From contig NW_027182880.1 of assembly GCF_041146395.1 (NCBI RefSeq), forward strand, positions 177,501 to 241,500: DNA of 64,000 bases, given 5' to 3'. Position numbers and translations under genes: made by a program. The DNA is from Eulemur rufifrons. Its lineage: Eukaryota; Chordata; Mammalia; Primates; Lemuridae. The notes under the pieces were generated by a model. The model was not told the origin of the DNA, did not search any database, and saw only the letters and a list, made by a program, of their open reading frames with translations. Positions 47,383-59,471 of the stretch are shown in pieces. The first letter of the stretch is position 1. Each line of letters begins with the position of its first letter.

Positions 47383-50300
47383 CTAATTCTCAGACTCCTT
47401 GCTTTCTCAGAGTTTTGAAAGCCTACAATCCTACTAAGCCATGCATGAAAGCCGGCTCTGCCACAGTGTCCTGCATGAAACCCAGAGGCCCATACACTGC
47501 GTACGATAGAGTGGGTTCCCAGCGACCATCACAGATCCCTAACTTCGCCTCCTAGTGCATACAGGGCCCGTGCCCTAAGCATAAACCCTACCCCTTACCC
47601 ATAACCCTAACCCAGAACATAACACCTAACCCTGATCCTACTGCTCACCTTAACAGGTAAAGCTCACCGTAACCCTAACTTTAACCCCTTATCTTAAGGT
47701 AAATGCATGACACCATAGAACAAGCCCTATACCGTAATTCTAACCCTAACTCCTAGCCATAACCATAACACCTAATACCTAATTGTGAAACGCCAACCCT
47801 AACCTTAACGCTACGAACAACACTAACACTAACCCTAACCGCTTATGCTAAACCTATGCCCAAAAATAACACTAACCGTTGATCCTTAGTCATAACCTCT
47901 AACCTTAACCCTAACCCTTAACGCTAATCCCAATCCTAACCATTAAACATAACCCTAACAATTAACCCTAACCCTAACCTTTACCCTAATGCCTAGAGAT
48001 CTAACCCCAACACTGAACTACAGGTAACACTAACGCTAACCCGCTAATGCTAACCTTAAACCTGAACCATACACCTGACCCTTAACCCTAAACCTATCCC
48101 TAATCCCGTAACCCTAACCCTAACTCTTCACCCTCACCCTAACCCTTAACCCTGACCCTAAACCTAAACCTGAACCCGAAACCTAAGCCTAACCCTTAAC
48201 CCTAACCCTATCCCTTAACCCTAAACCCTAACCCTAACGCTAACTCCAAACCTAAAACTTACCATGGCCCCCTAAAGCAGACTTAACACTTAACCCGTAA
48301 CACTAACTCTAACCCTAACCACTAATCCCTACCACCTAACCCTGAGTCAAAACCTAACCCCTAACTTGCAACCCCTAACCCCAACCCTAACCCTAATTCT
48401 CACACTACTTCCATTCCCAGAGTGAAGCAAGCCTAAAATACAGCCATGCCATGTGTGAGATGAGGCTCCGCCTGAGTCCTGCATGTAGGTCTTGTCCCAG
48501 GGCCCAGGGAATGATGTTGTGCTTTGTGGTGACTCCGAACAGACCCCTCTCACCATAGATTAAACAGCTCCTGTGCCCTTAAACTGACCGCTAAATCTAA
48601 GCCCTACCACCAACTCTAACCCCTGACCCTGAACCTAAGCCCCGAGCCTATAGACGAACACTAACTCTAAACCCTTACCCTAAACCTAATCCTTAACCCT
48701 AATGCTAACCCCTAAACGTAACCCTAACCCTGAACAGTAAACCAAACCCTAACCTCTAACACAAACCCTAACACATAACTCGAACCCTAAAACTAACCCT
48801 AACCCTTAACCCTAAACCTAAACCCTAACCCTAACTCTTAACCTTAACCCTAACCGTTAACTCTCACACTAACCTTTAATCCTAACCCTAATCCTAATCT
48901 TCAACCCTAATTCTAACACTTAACCCTAACCCTGTACCTAACCCTAACCCTATATCAAACCCTAACCCCTCATCTTAAACCGAACCGTAAACCTCAACCC
49001 TAAACCGAACTGTAACTGTTAAACCTAAGAGTAACCTTTAACCCTAACCCTAATCACTAACCCTAAGCCCTCACCCTAACACTAAACTTCATCCTGAACC
49101 CTAACCATAATCCTAACCCTAAATCTAATTCTCAGACTTCTTGCTTTCTTAGAGTTTAGAAAGCCTGCAATCCTCCCATGCCATGCGTGAAAGGAGGCTC
49201 TACCACGGTGTCCTGCATGAAACCCACGGGCCCATACCCAGAGGACGATACAGTGGGATCCTGGTGACAATCCCAGCCCCCGAACCTCCTCCCCCGCCTA
49301 ATGCAGACAGGGCCCGTGCGCTAAGCATAAACAATACATGTAACAGATATCCCTCACCCTGAACATAACACCCAACCCTGTTCCTATTTCTCCCCTTAAC
49401 ACATAAAACTGACCGTGAGCCTAACTTTAACCTCTTATCCTAACGTTAGTGCATAACCCATTCCCTGAGAACAACCCCTATCCACTAATTCTCACCCTAT
49501 CTCCTATTCATCACTGGAACACCTAATCCCTAACCCTAATTCTAAACCGCTAACCCTAACCGTAACCCTGCCTACAACCCTAACACTGACAGTAACCCTT
49601 ACTTCTAACCCCAACGCTATGCCTAACAAAAATCCTTAACCCTTCACCCTAACCCCTAAGCCTTACCCTAACCTTTAACCTTAATCCTAATCCTAACCAT
49701 TAAACCTAACCCTAGCTCTTAAAGCTAACCCTAAACCTTACCCTCACGACTAGACCTAACCCTGACACTAACCTAACATCTAACCCTAACCATAACCCCT
49801 AAAGCTAACCCTAACCCTGAACCCTAAACCTAAACTTAACACTGAACCCTCACTATATCCCCAACCTCTAAGCCTAATCCTAACCGTTAACCCTCACCCT
49901 AACACTTAAACTGGACCAGAACACTAAACATTAACCCGAACACTAAACTTTAACCCTAAATCTGAGCCCAACCCTTAACCCTAATCCTATCCTTTTACCC
50001 TAAACCTAACCCCTAAACCTAACCCTAACACTAACCCCAATCCTAATTCTAACCATACCCCTTCATAAAACACTAACTCCTAACCCTAACACTTACCAAA
50101 AACCCTAATCGCTAATCCCTAACACTAACGCTTAACCTTTACCGTAACCGTTAACCCTCACCATAACCCTTAACACTAAACTTAACCTTTAATCTAAGCG
50201 TGACCCTTAACCATAAAAGTAAGGAAAACACTTACGCCAATCTTATCCCTTATCCCTAACCCTACAACTAAACATAACCCTAACCTTTGATCCTTAAACC

Positions 50301-51474
50301 TAACCCCTAACACTTACTTTAACCCAAAAGCCTAACCCTAATCCTAAGCATTAAACATAACCCTATCTCTTAACCCTTACTCTAACGCCTAGATCTAAAC
50401 CTAAATGTAACCTACCACCTAATCCTAACCTTAAGCTCTAATGCTAACTCTAACCCTGAACCCTAAACCTACCCGTAACCCTTAACACTAACCCTATCCG
50501 TAAACCTTAACCCTGACCCTAACCATTACCCGCACCCAAACATTTAACCCTGACCCTAACCCTAATCCTTAACGATAACCCTAACACTAAACCCTAACCC
50601 TAAGCCCAACACTTAACCCTAATCCTATCCCTTAACCCTAAGCCTAACCCTAACCCCTAACCCTAAACCTAAGCCTAACCCCAACCTGAACCATTAATCT
50701 TGACCCTTACCATTAACCCTCACACTAACACTAATCCTAATCTTTAACCATAAAGCTAACATTGAAGTCTTCCCCTGTGCCAAATGCTAAACCCAAACCT
50801 TAACCCTAACCCTGAAACTTAACCATAAACCTAACTGTAACTGTTAAACCTAACACTAACCTTTAACCCCAACCCCTAACCCAAGACACCACCCTGACAC
50901 TAATCTTCATCCCTAAACATTACCATAATCCTACCCCTAAATCTAATTCTCAGACTTCTTGCTTTCTCAGAGTTTAGAAAGCCTACAATCCTCCCATGCC
51001 ATGAGTAAAAGGGGGCTCTGCCACTGTGTCCTGCATGAAACCCAGGAGCCCATACCCAGCGTACGATAGAGTGGGTTCCCGGGGACAATACCATCCCCCT
51101 AAACCCCGCCCACCTCCTAGTGCAGACAGGGCCCGTATGCTAAGTATAAACACTACCCCTAACAAATAACCCTCACCCTGAACATAACACCTAACCCTGA
51201 TCCTATTGCTCACCTTAAAACATAAACCTCCCCGTAACCCTAACTTAGCCCCTTAACTTAACGTGAATACAAAACACCTTGAGAAGAAGCCCTATCCCAT
51301 AATTCTAATCCTAAACCATAGTCATAACCGTAACACCTCATCCCTAATTCTAAAACGTCAACCCTAACCTTCACCCTACCAACAACCCTAAATCTAACCC
51401 TAACCCCTAACCCTAAGCCCTCACCCTAACACTAATCTTCATCCCTAAACCGTGCCGTAATCCTAACCCGATAT
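47383..51474 (-). repeat. Inverted 4.09-kb HOR, copy 2
   Basis: Minus-strand cores: C 47383-47573, B 48393-48576, A 49125-49319, A2 50943-51140, with the next C at 51475. Offsets from copy 1 are 4090 (B), 4089 (A), 4092 (A2) and 4092 (C to C). A2 follows C at 532 bp, as at 32256-32783 on the + side, so both arms descend from one A-B-C-A2 ancestor. Confidence 0.88.
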
Positions 51475-52270
51475 CTAATTCTCAGACTTCTTGCTTTCTC
51501 AGAGTTTTGAAAGCCTACAATCCTACTAAGCCATGCATGAAAGCCGGCTCTGCCACAGTGTCCTGCATGAAACCCAGAGGCCCATACACTGCAAACGATA
51601 GAGTGGGTTCCCAGCGACCATCACAGATCCCTAACTTCGCCTCCTAGTGCATACAGGGCCCGTGCCCTAAGGATAAGCCCTACCCCTCACCCATAACCCT
51701 AACCCAGAACATAACACCTAACCCTGATCCTACTGCTCACCTTAACAGGTAAAGCTCACCGTAACCCTAACTTTAACCCCTTATCTTAACGTTAATGCAT
51801 GACACCCTGAGAACAAGCCCTATACCGTAATTCTAACCCTAACTCCTAGCTATAAACATAACACCTAATCCCTAATTCTGAAACGCCAACCCTAACCTTA
51901 ACCCGACCAACAACACTAACACTAACTCTAACCCCTTACCCTAACCCTACGCCTAAAAATAACCCTAACCGTTGATCCTTAGTCATAACCCATAACCTTA
52001 ACCTTAACCCTTAAGCCTAATCCCAATCCTAACCTTTAAACATAACCCTAACTCTTAACCCTAACCCTAACCTTTACCCTAATGCCTAGAGTTCTAAACC
52101 CAACACTGATCTACAGTTACACAAACCCTACCCTCTAATGCTAACCTTAAACCTGAACCATATACCTAACCCTTAACCCTAACCCTATCCCTAACCCCCT
52201 TACCCTAACTCTAACTGTTAACCCTCACCCTAACCCTCAACCCTGACCCCAAACTTAAACCTTAATCCTA
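51475..52270 (-). repeat. Inverted telomere-like satellite, partial third HOR
   Basis: C core at 51475-51665 with CTGCAAACGATAG where sister copies have CTGCGTACGATAG, then spacer matching the C-to-B spacer of the two copies before it, degenerating from about 52,080. No intact B core follows where one is expected. Confidence 0.82.
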
Positions 52271-52400
52271 ACCATGCGTGAGATGAGCCTCTGCCTTTGT
52301 CCTGCGTGACAGTTGAAGCCCAACACCCAGGGTACGATGAAGTGGGGACCCAGCCTTGCTCCACACCCACAGTGCCCCGTACATTAGACAGGGCCCGTGC
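52271..52400 (-). repeat. Core fragment missing its 3' end
   Basis: Starts abruptly inside a core at ACCATGCGTGAGATGAG and runs to GGGCCCGTGC. The usual 3' end (TCTGAGAATTAG to GCAGGC on the minus strand) is absent. It also lacks the usual CATGCAGG form, having GTCCTGCGTGACAG. A diverged, truncated edge copy. Confidence 0.75.
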
Positions 52401-52654
52401 CCTAACACATACCGTTAAACGTAAGCCCTAACCCTATCTCTAAACCAAACCCTTAGTAAGCCCTGAATCTAACTCCTAACAGTAACCCTAATCCCTGACC
52501 CTTACTCTTGCCTCTCACCCTAAACCTAAACCCAACCACTAAACATAATCCTAATCTCTAACCCTAACAGTAATCCTAACCCTAATTCTAACCTAAAACC
52601 CTAACCCCTAAACCTAATCCTAGTCCCTAACACCTAACCTTACCCTAAACCCAA
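52401..52654 (-). repeat. Degenerate CCCTAA-like spacer at array edge
   Basis: Loose hexamer-like sequence with few perfect CCCTAA units, for example TAACAGTAATCCTAACCC. No core and no coding potential seen. Confidence 0.75.
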
Positions 52655-52797
52655 TTCCAATTCTCAGACTTCTTCAATTCAAAAACTTAAAAAAGCCTAC
52701 AATCCACCAATGCCGTGTCTGAGATGAGGGTCCGCCCCTATGTCCTGCATGACAGGCAGGCGCCAATGCCCAGGGTACTATGGAGTGGGGTCCGGGG
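52655..52797 (-). repeat. Edge core transitional to the second satellite
   Basis: Minus-strand core with TTGTAGGCTTTTTTAAG, then GAATTGAAGAAGTCTGAG, CCTCATCTCAGACACGG and CATGCAGGACATAGG. The 5' end is cut off near CCCCACTCCATAGTACCC by the start of the second satellite. Its GAATTGAAGAAGT stretch is closer to the second satellite's GTTTGGAAGAAGT than interior A or C cores are. The end coordinate is uncertain by several bases. Confidence 0.75.
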
Positions 52798-54093
52798 GTC
52801 TGGAGGCTTGCTAAACTCCAGTTTGGAAGAATTGCTATAGTCATATATAGGGATGCTTACATTTACTGATAGAAAGCAACTATTGGTGTGTGATTTGTAG
52901 GCTTGCCTTACTCTAGTTTGGATGAAGAAGCTGAATCATATATAGGAATATTAGCTTTGAGTTAGAGGAAGCATCTATGGGGGGTGCTTTTTTGGCTTGT
53001 TAAACTCTGGTTTGGAAGAAGTTCGAGAGTCTTACATAGGAACGATATCATTCATTCAGAGAAAGCAATTATAGGGAGTTGGTTTGTAGGCTTGCTAAGC
53101 TCTAGTTTGGAGGAAGGCGAGAGTCATATATAGGAACGCTTACATTCACATAAAGCGTCTACGGGGGGACGGTTTCTAGGCTTCCTAAACTCTAGCTTGG
53201 AAAAAGAGGACAGTTATGTATAGGAACTCTCGGCGGGGGATTTGTGGCATTGCTAAAATCTTAGATTGGAAAAGTTGCGAGAGTCATACATAGGAATGTT
53301 AACATTCACTCAATGAAAGCAACTATAAGGGGTGCTTTCCAGGCTGGCTACACTCTAATTTGGAAAAAGTGCGACAGTCATATATAGGAAGGCTTATATT
53401 CACTCAGACAAAGCAATTATGTGTAGGTGTATAGTAGGCATGCTAACTCTAGTTTGGAAAATTTCGAGAGCCATGTATAGGAAAGCTTACAGTAACTTAG
53501 AGAAAGCAACGAACGGGGGTGGAGTGTAGGCTTGCTAAACTCTAGTTTGGAGGAAGTGCCATAGTCCTATATAGGAACGCTTAAATTCGTTCAGAGAAAA
53601 CAGCTGTCGGGGATTGGTTTGTAGACATAACTCAAGTTTGGAAGAAGTGCGAGAGACATATATAGGAATGTTTACATTGACTCAAAGAAAGCAACTATGG
53701 GGGAGTGTTATTTTGGCATGCCAGATGCTAGTTAGGAAGAAGTACAAGACTCATATATAGGAACGCTTACATTCACACAGCGAGAGCAACTACGGAGTAG
53801 TGTCAGGTAGACATGTTAAAGTCTAGCTTGGGAGAAGTTCCAGAGTCCTATATAGGAAAGGTAACAGCCACTTTGAAAAAGCAAGTCTTGGCGGGTGGTT
53901 TGTAGGCCTGCAAAACCCTGTTTTGGTTGAAGTGTGAGAGTCATATATGAGAACGCTTACATTCCCTCAGAGAAAGCAACGATGGGGTTGTTTGTAGGCT
54001 TACTAAACTGCAGTTTGGAAGAAGCACGAGAATCACATATAGGAACACATACATTTTGACGCACTGAAAGTAACTATGGGGTGGTGTTTTATA
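52798..54093 (+). repeat. Second satellite, edge part without clear HOR
   Basis: Tandem monomers of roughly 90-96 bp containing AGGCTTGCTAAACTC, GTTTGGAAGAAGT, GAGAGTCATATATAGGAAC and GCTTACATTCACTCAGAG. The first monomers keep GGCTTGCT, as in the B core, where later ones have GGCATGCT or GGCCTGCT. Lengths and sequence vary more than downstream (for example GAGTTAGAGGAAGCATC near 52957), typical of an array edge. Confidence 0.85.
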
Positions 54094-56776
54094 GGCATGC
54101 TAAACTCTAGTTTGGACGAAGTTTGAGAATCACATATAAGAAAGCTTACAGTCACTTAGAGAAAGCAAATCTCTGGGTGTGGAAAGTAGGCCTGCTAAAT
54201 TCTATTTTGGTTTAAGAGTGAGAGTCATATATGGGAAGGCTTACATTCCCTCAGAGAAAGCAACGACGACGTGGTGGTTTATAGGCATACTAAACTCTAG
54301 TTTGGAAGAAGTGGGAGAATGATATATGGGAACACTTACATTCACGTAGAGAAAGCAATTATGGGGTGGCGTTTTTGTAGCCATGCTAATCTCTAGTTTG
54401 GAAGAAGTTAAGGAGTAATATATAGGAAAGGGTACAGTCATAGAAACCAACTCTCGGGGGATGTTTTGTACACCTGCAAAACTCCAGTTTGGAAGAAGGG
54501 GGAGAGTCATATTGGGGACCGCGTGCATTCACTCAGAGAAATCAACGATGGGATTGTGATTTGTAGGCATAGTCAACTCTAGTTTGGAAGAAGTACGAGA
54601 ATCGTATATAGGAACGCTTACCTTCACGCAGAGAAAGCAACTATGGAGTGATGTTTGTATGCCTACTAAAATATAGTTTGGAGGAAGTTCGAGAGTCATA
54701 TCTGGGAAGCTTACAGTCACTTAGAGAAAGCAACTCTCGGGGGGTGTTTCGTAGGCCTGCTAAACTCTATTTTCAATGAAGTGTTAGAATAATATATGGG
54801 AACTCAGTGAAAGCAACGTCGTGGTTGTGGTTCCTAGGCATACTAACCTGTAATTTGGAAGAAGCAAGAGAATCACATGTAGAACCGCTTACATTCCGGC
54901 ACCGAAAACAACTATGGGGTGGTGTTTTGTAGGCTTGCAAAACACTAGTTTGGACGAAGTTTGAGAGTCATATATAGGAAAGTTTACAGTCACGTAGAGA
55001 AAACAACTCTCTGGGTGTGGAATGTAGGCCTGCTAAACTCTATTTTGGTTGAAGTGTGAGAGTCATATATGGGAACGCTTACATTCACTCAGAGAAAACA
55101 ACGTTTGGGTGGTGGTTTGTAGGGCATACTAAACTGTAGTTTGGAAGAAGTACGAGAGTCCTATATAGGAACACTTACATTCACGCAGAGAAAGCACTTA
55201 TAGCGTCAGGTTTTGTAGGCATGCTAAACTGCAGTTTGGAAGAAGTTGGAGAACCTTATACAGGAATGATTACCATCACCTAGGGAAAGCAACTCTCGGG
55301 AGATTGTTTGTACACATGCTAAACTCTAATTTGGATGAAGTGTGAGAGTCAAACATGGGACCGCTTACATTCCCTCAGAGAAACAACATTGGGCTGGTTT
55401 TTGTAGGCATACTAAATAGTTTGGAAGAAGTACGAGAATGATATTTGGGAACGTTTACATTCACCCAGAGAAAGCAACTACGGGGTGGTGTTTTGTAAGC
55501 ATGCTATAGTTTGGAAGAAGTTCTAAACCTGAACAGTCACTTAGAGAAAGCAACTCTTGGTGGGTGATTTTTAGGTCTGCTAAATTGTATTTTGAAAGAA
55601 GTACCAGAGTCATATATACTAATGCTTACATTCATGCAAAGAAAAAACTATGGGGTGATGTTTTGTGGGCATGTTAACCTGTAGTTTGGAAGAAGTTGGA
55701 GAGTCTTATTTAGGAAAGCTTACAGTCACCTAGAGAAAGCAACTCTCAGGAGATCCTTTCTTGGCCTGCTAAACTCTACTTTGCATCAATTGTGAGAGTC
55801 AAACATGGGAATGCTTTCATTCATTCAGAGAACGCAACGTTTGGGTGGTGGTTTGTAGGCATTCTAAACTGTATTTTGGAGGAAGTACTAGAGTCATATA
55901 TATGAACGCTTACATTCAGGCAGAGAAAGCCACTCTGGGGTTGTATTTTGTTGGCATGCTAAACTGTGGTTTGGAAGAAGTTCGAGCGTCTTATATAGGA
56001 AAGATTACAGTGACACAGAGAAAACAACTCTCGGAAGTTTATTGGTAGGCCTGCTAAACTCTAATTTGGATGAAATGTGAGAACGCTTGCATTCATTCAC
56101 TCAGAGAAAGAAACATTATCGTGATGGTTTGAAGGCATAATAACTGTCGTTGGGAAGAATTAGGAGAGTCATATATATGAACGGTTACATTCACGCAGAG
56201 AAAGCAACTGTGGGGTGGTGCAGGTATGCATGTTAATCTGTAGTTTGGAGGAAGTGCGAGAGTCATATCTGGGGAAAATTACAGTCACTTAGAGAAAGGA
56301 ACCATCTTGGGCTGGTTTGTAGATCGGCTAAATTCTATTTTGGAAACAGAGTGTGAGTCATATATGGGAACGCTTATGTTCACTCAGAGAAAGCAACCAC
56401 GGTGTGGTGTTTTGTTGGCATGGTGTAGTTTGAAAGAAGTTGGAGATTCTTATATAGGAAAGTTTACAGTCACCTAGAGAAAGCAACTCACGGGGCGTGG
56501 TTTGTAGGCCTGCTAAACTCTAATTTAGATGAAGTGAGAGAGGCATATATATGGACGCTTATATTGATGCAGAGAAAGTAACTATGGGGTGGTGTTTTGT
56601 AGGCATGCTAAAACATAATTTGGAAGAAGTTCGAAAGCAGACAGTCACTTAGAGAAAGCAACTCTCGGCGGTTCATTTTTCGGTCTGCTAAATTGTATTT
56701 TGAAAGAAGTACCAGAGTCATATATACAAACGCTTACATTCATGCAGAGAAAGCAACTGTGGGGTGGTGTTTTCTA
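54094..56776 (+). repeat. Second satellite, 2.69-kb HOR copy 1
   Basis: Monomers of about 94 bp in a repeating series of three types: one with CACTCAGAGAAAGCAACG, one with CACGCAGAGAAAGCAACTATG, one with CACYTAGAGAAAGCAACTCTC. Trimers are about 282 bp (54281 to 54563; 54468 to 54751). Because 282 is divisible by three, frames can stay open across trimers and give spurious peptides on both strands. The HOR start is set at the monomer with TTTGGACGAAGTTTGAG. Confidence 0.87.
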
Positions 56777-59471
56777 GGCATGCTAAACTCTAGTTTGGAC
56801 GAAGTTTGAGAATCACATATAAGAAAGCTTAGAGTCACTTAGAGAAAGCAAATCTCTGGTGTGGAATGTAGGCGTGCTAAACTCTATTTTGGTTTCAGAG
56901 TGAGAGTCATATATGGGAAGGCTTACATTCACTCAGAGAAAGCAACGATGATGTGGTGGTTTGTAGGCATACTAAACTCTAGTTTGGAAGAAGTAGGAGA
57001 ATGATATATGGGAACACTTACATTCATGCAGAGAAAGCAATTATGGGGTGGATTTTTTGTAGCCATGCTAATCTCTATTTTGCAAGAAGTTAAAGAGTAA
57101 TATATAGGAAAGCGTACCGTCATTTATAGAAACCAACTTTCGGGGGATGGTTTGTAGGCCTGCAAAACTCTACTTTGGAAGAAGGGGGAGAGTCATTTTG
57201 GGGACTGCGTACATTCACTCAGAGAAATCAACGATGGGGTTGTGGTTTGTAGGCATACTAAACTCTAGTTTGGAAGAAGTACGAGAATCATATATAGGAA
57301 CGCTTACATTCATGCAGAGAAAGCAACTATGGAGTGATGTTTGTATGCCTACTAAACTATAGTTTGGGGGATGTTCGAGAGTCATATCTGGGATGCTTAC
57401 AGTCATTTAGAGAAAGCAACTCTTGGGGGGGTGGTTCGTAGGCCTGCTAAACTCTATTTTCAATGAAGTGTTAGAATCATATACAGGAACGCTTACATTC
57501 ACTCAGAGAAAGCAACGTTGGGGTGGCCGTTTTTGAGCATACTGAACTCTACTTTGGAAGAGGTACGAGAGACATATACAGGAACGCTTACATTAACACA
57601 GAGAAAGCAAATACCGGGTGCTGTAGTGCAGGCATGCTAAACTATAGATTGGAAGAAGTTCGAAAGCTGACAGTCATTTACAGAAAGCAACTCTTAGCGG
57701 GTGATTTTTAGGTCTGCTAAATTGTATTTTGAAAGACGTACCAGAGTCATATAGACAAACGCTTACATTCATGCAGAGAAAGAAACTATGGGGTGATGTG
57801 TTGTTGGCATGCTAAACTGCAGTTTGGAAGGAGTTCGAGAGTGTTATATAGGATAACTTACAGTCACCTAGAGAAAGCAACACTCGGGACAGCTTTGCAA
57901 GCCTGTAAACACTAATTAGCAGCAATTGTGAGAGTCAAACATGGGAACGCTTACATTCACTCAGAGAACACAACGTTTGGGTGGTGATTTGTAGGCATCA
58001 TAACTGTAGTTTGGAAGAAGTAGGAGAGTCATATATATGAACGGTTACATTCACGCAGAGAAAGCAACTGATGGGTGGCGTATGTACGCATGTTAATGTA
58101 TACTTTGGAGGAAGTTCGGGAGTCTTATCTAGGGAAAATTGCAGTCACTTAGAGAAAGCAACCATCGGGGGCCGTTTTGTAGATCTGCTAAATTCTATTT
58201 TGGAAGAAGAGAGAAAGTCATATGTGGGAACGCTTATGTTCACTCAGAGAAATCAACGATGGGGCAGTGTTTCGTTGGCATGCTAAACTGTAGTTTGGAA
58301 GAAGTTCGCGAGTCTTATATAAGAAAGCTTACAGTCACCTAGAGAAAGTAACTCTCGGCAGATTGTTTCTAAGCATGCTAAACCCTAATTTGCATCAATT
58401 GTGAGAGTCACACATGGGAACGCTTACATTCACTCAGAGAACGCAACGTTTGGGTGGTGGTTTGTAAGCATTCTAAACTGTATTTTGGAGGAAGTAGGAG
58501 AGTCATATATATGAATGCTTACATTCACGCAGAGAAAGCAACTCTGGGGTCGTATTTTGTTGGCATGCTAAACTGTGGTTTGGAAGAAGTTCGAGAGCCT
58601 TATATAGGAAAGATTACACTGACACAGAGAAAACAACTCTCTGTAGTTTGTTGGTAGGTCTGCTAAACTGTAATTTGGATGAAGTGTGAGAACGCTTGCA
58701 TTCACTCAGAGAAAGAACTTTGTCGTGGTGGTTTGTAGGAATAACAACTGTAGTTCGAAGAAGTAGGAGAGTCATATATGAACGGTTACATTCACGCAGA
58801 GAAAGCAATTGTGGGGTGGTGTATGTAATCATCATAATCTGTAGTTTGGAGGAAGTTCGAGAGTCATATCTGGGGAAAATTAGAGTCACTTAGAGAAAGG
58901 AACCATCGGGGGCTGGTGTGTAGGTCTGTTAAATTCTATTTTGGAAAAAGAGTGAGAGTCATATATGGGAACGCTTATGTTCACCCAGAGAAATCAACGA
59001 TGGGGCGCTGTATTGTTGGCATGCCAAACTGTAGTTTGGAAGAAGTTCAAGAGTCTTATATAGGAAAGCTTATAGTCACCTAGAGAAAGCAACTCACAGG
59101 AAGTGGTTTGTAGGCCGCTAAACTCTAATTTGGATGAAGTGAAAGAGGCATACATGGATACGCTTCATTCACTCAGAGAAAGGTAAATTGTGGTGCCGGT
59201 TTTTAGGTATACTAAACTCCAGTTTGGAAGAAGTACGAGAGACATATATATGAACGCTTATATGGACGCAGAGAAAGCAACTATGGGGTGGTGTTTTGTT
59301 GGCATGCTAAAATATAGTTTGGAAGAAGTTCGAAAGCAGACAGTCAGAGAAAGCAACTCTTGGCGGTAGATTTTTAGGTCTGCTAAATTGTATTTTGAAA
59401 GAAGTACCAGTGTCATATATACAAACGCTTACATTCATGCAGAGAAAGCAACTGTGGGGTGGTGTTTTCTA
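56777..59471 (+). repeat. Second satellite, 2.69-kb HOR copy 2
   Basis: Same order of recognisable monomers as copy 1: the GACGAAGTTTGAG monomer at 56777, GATGATGTGGTGG at 56947 (GACGACGTGGTGG at 54265), and the GGAAGTAGGAGAG/GGGGTCGTATTTTG pair near 58470-58570 (55861 onward in copy 1). Offsets range from about 2,609 to 2,688 bp, so small insertions and deletions have accumulated. Confidence 0.86.

Noticed and set aside
54241..54528. 95-codon minus-strand frame and similar frames in the second satellite
   Set aside because: They read across monomers and recur with the 282-bp and 2.69-kb periods; a 282-bp trimer keeps frame by arithmetic. Equivalent frames appear on both strands.
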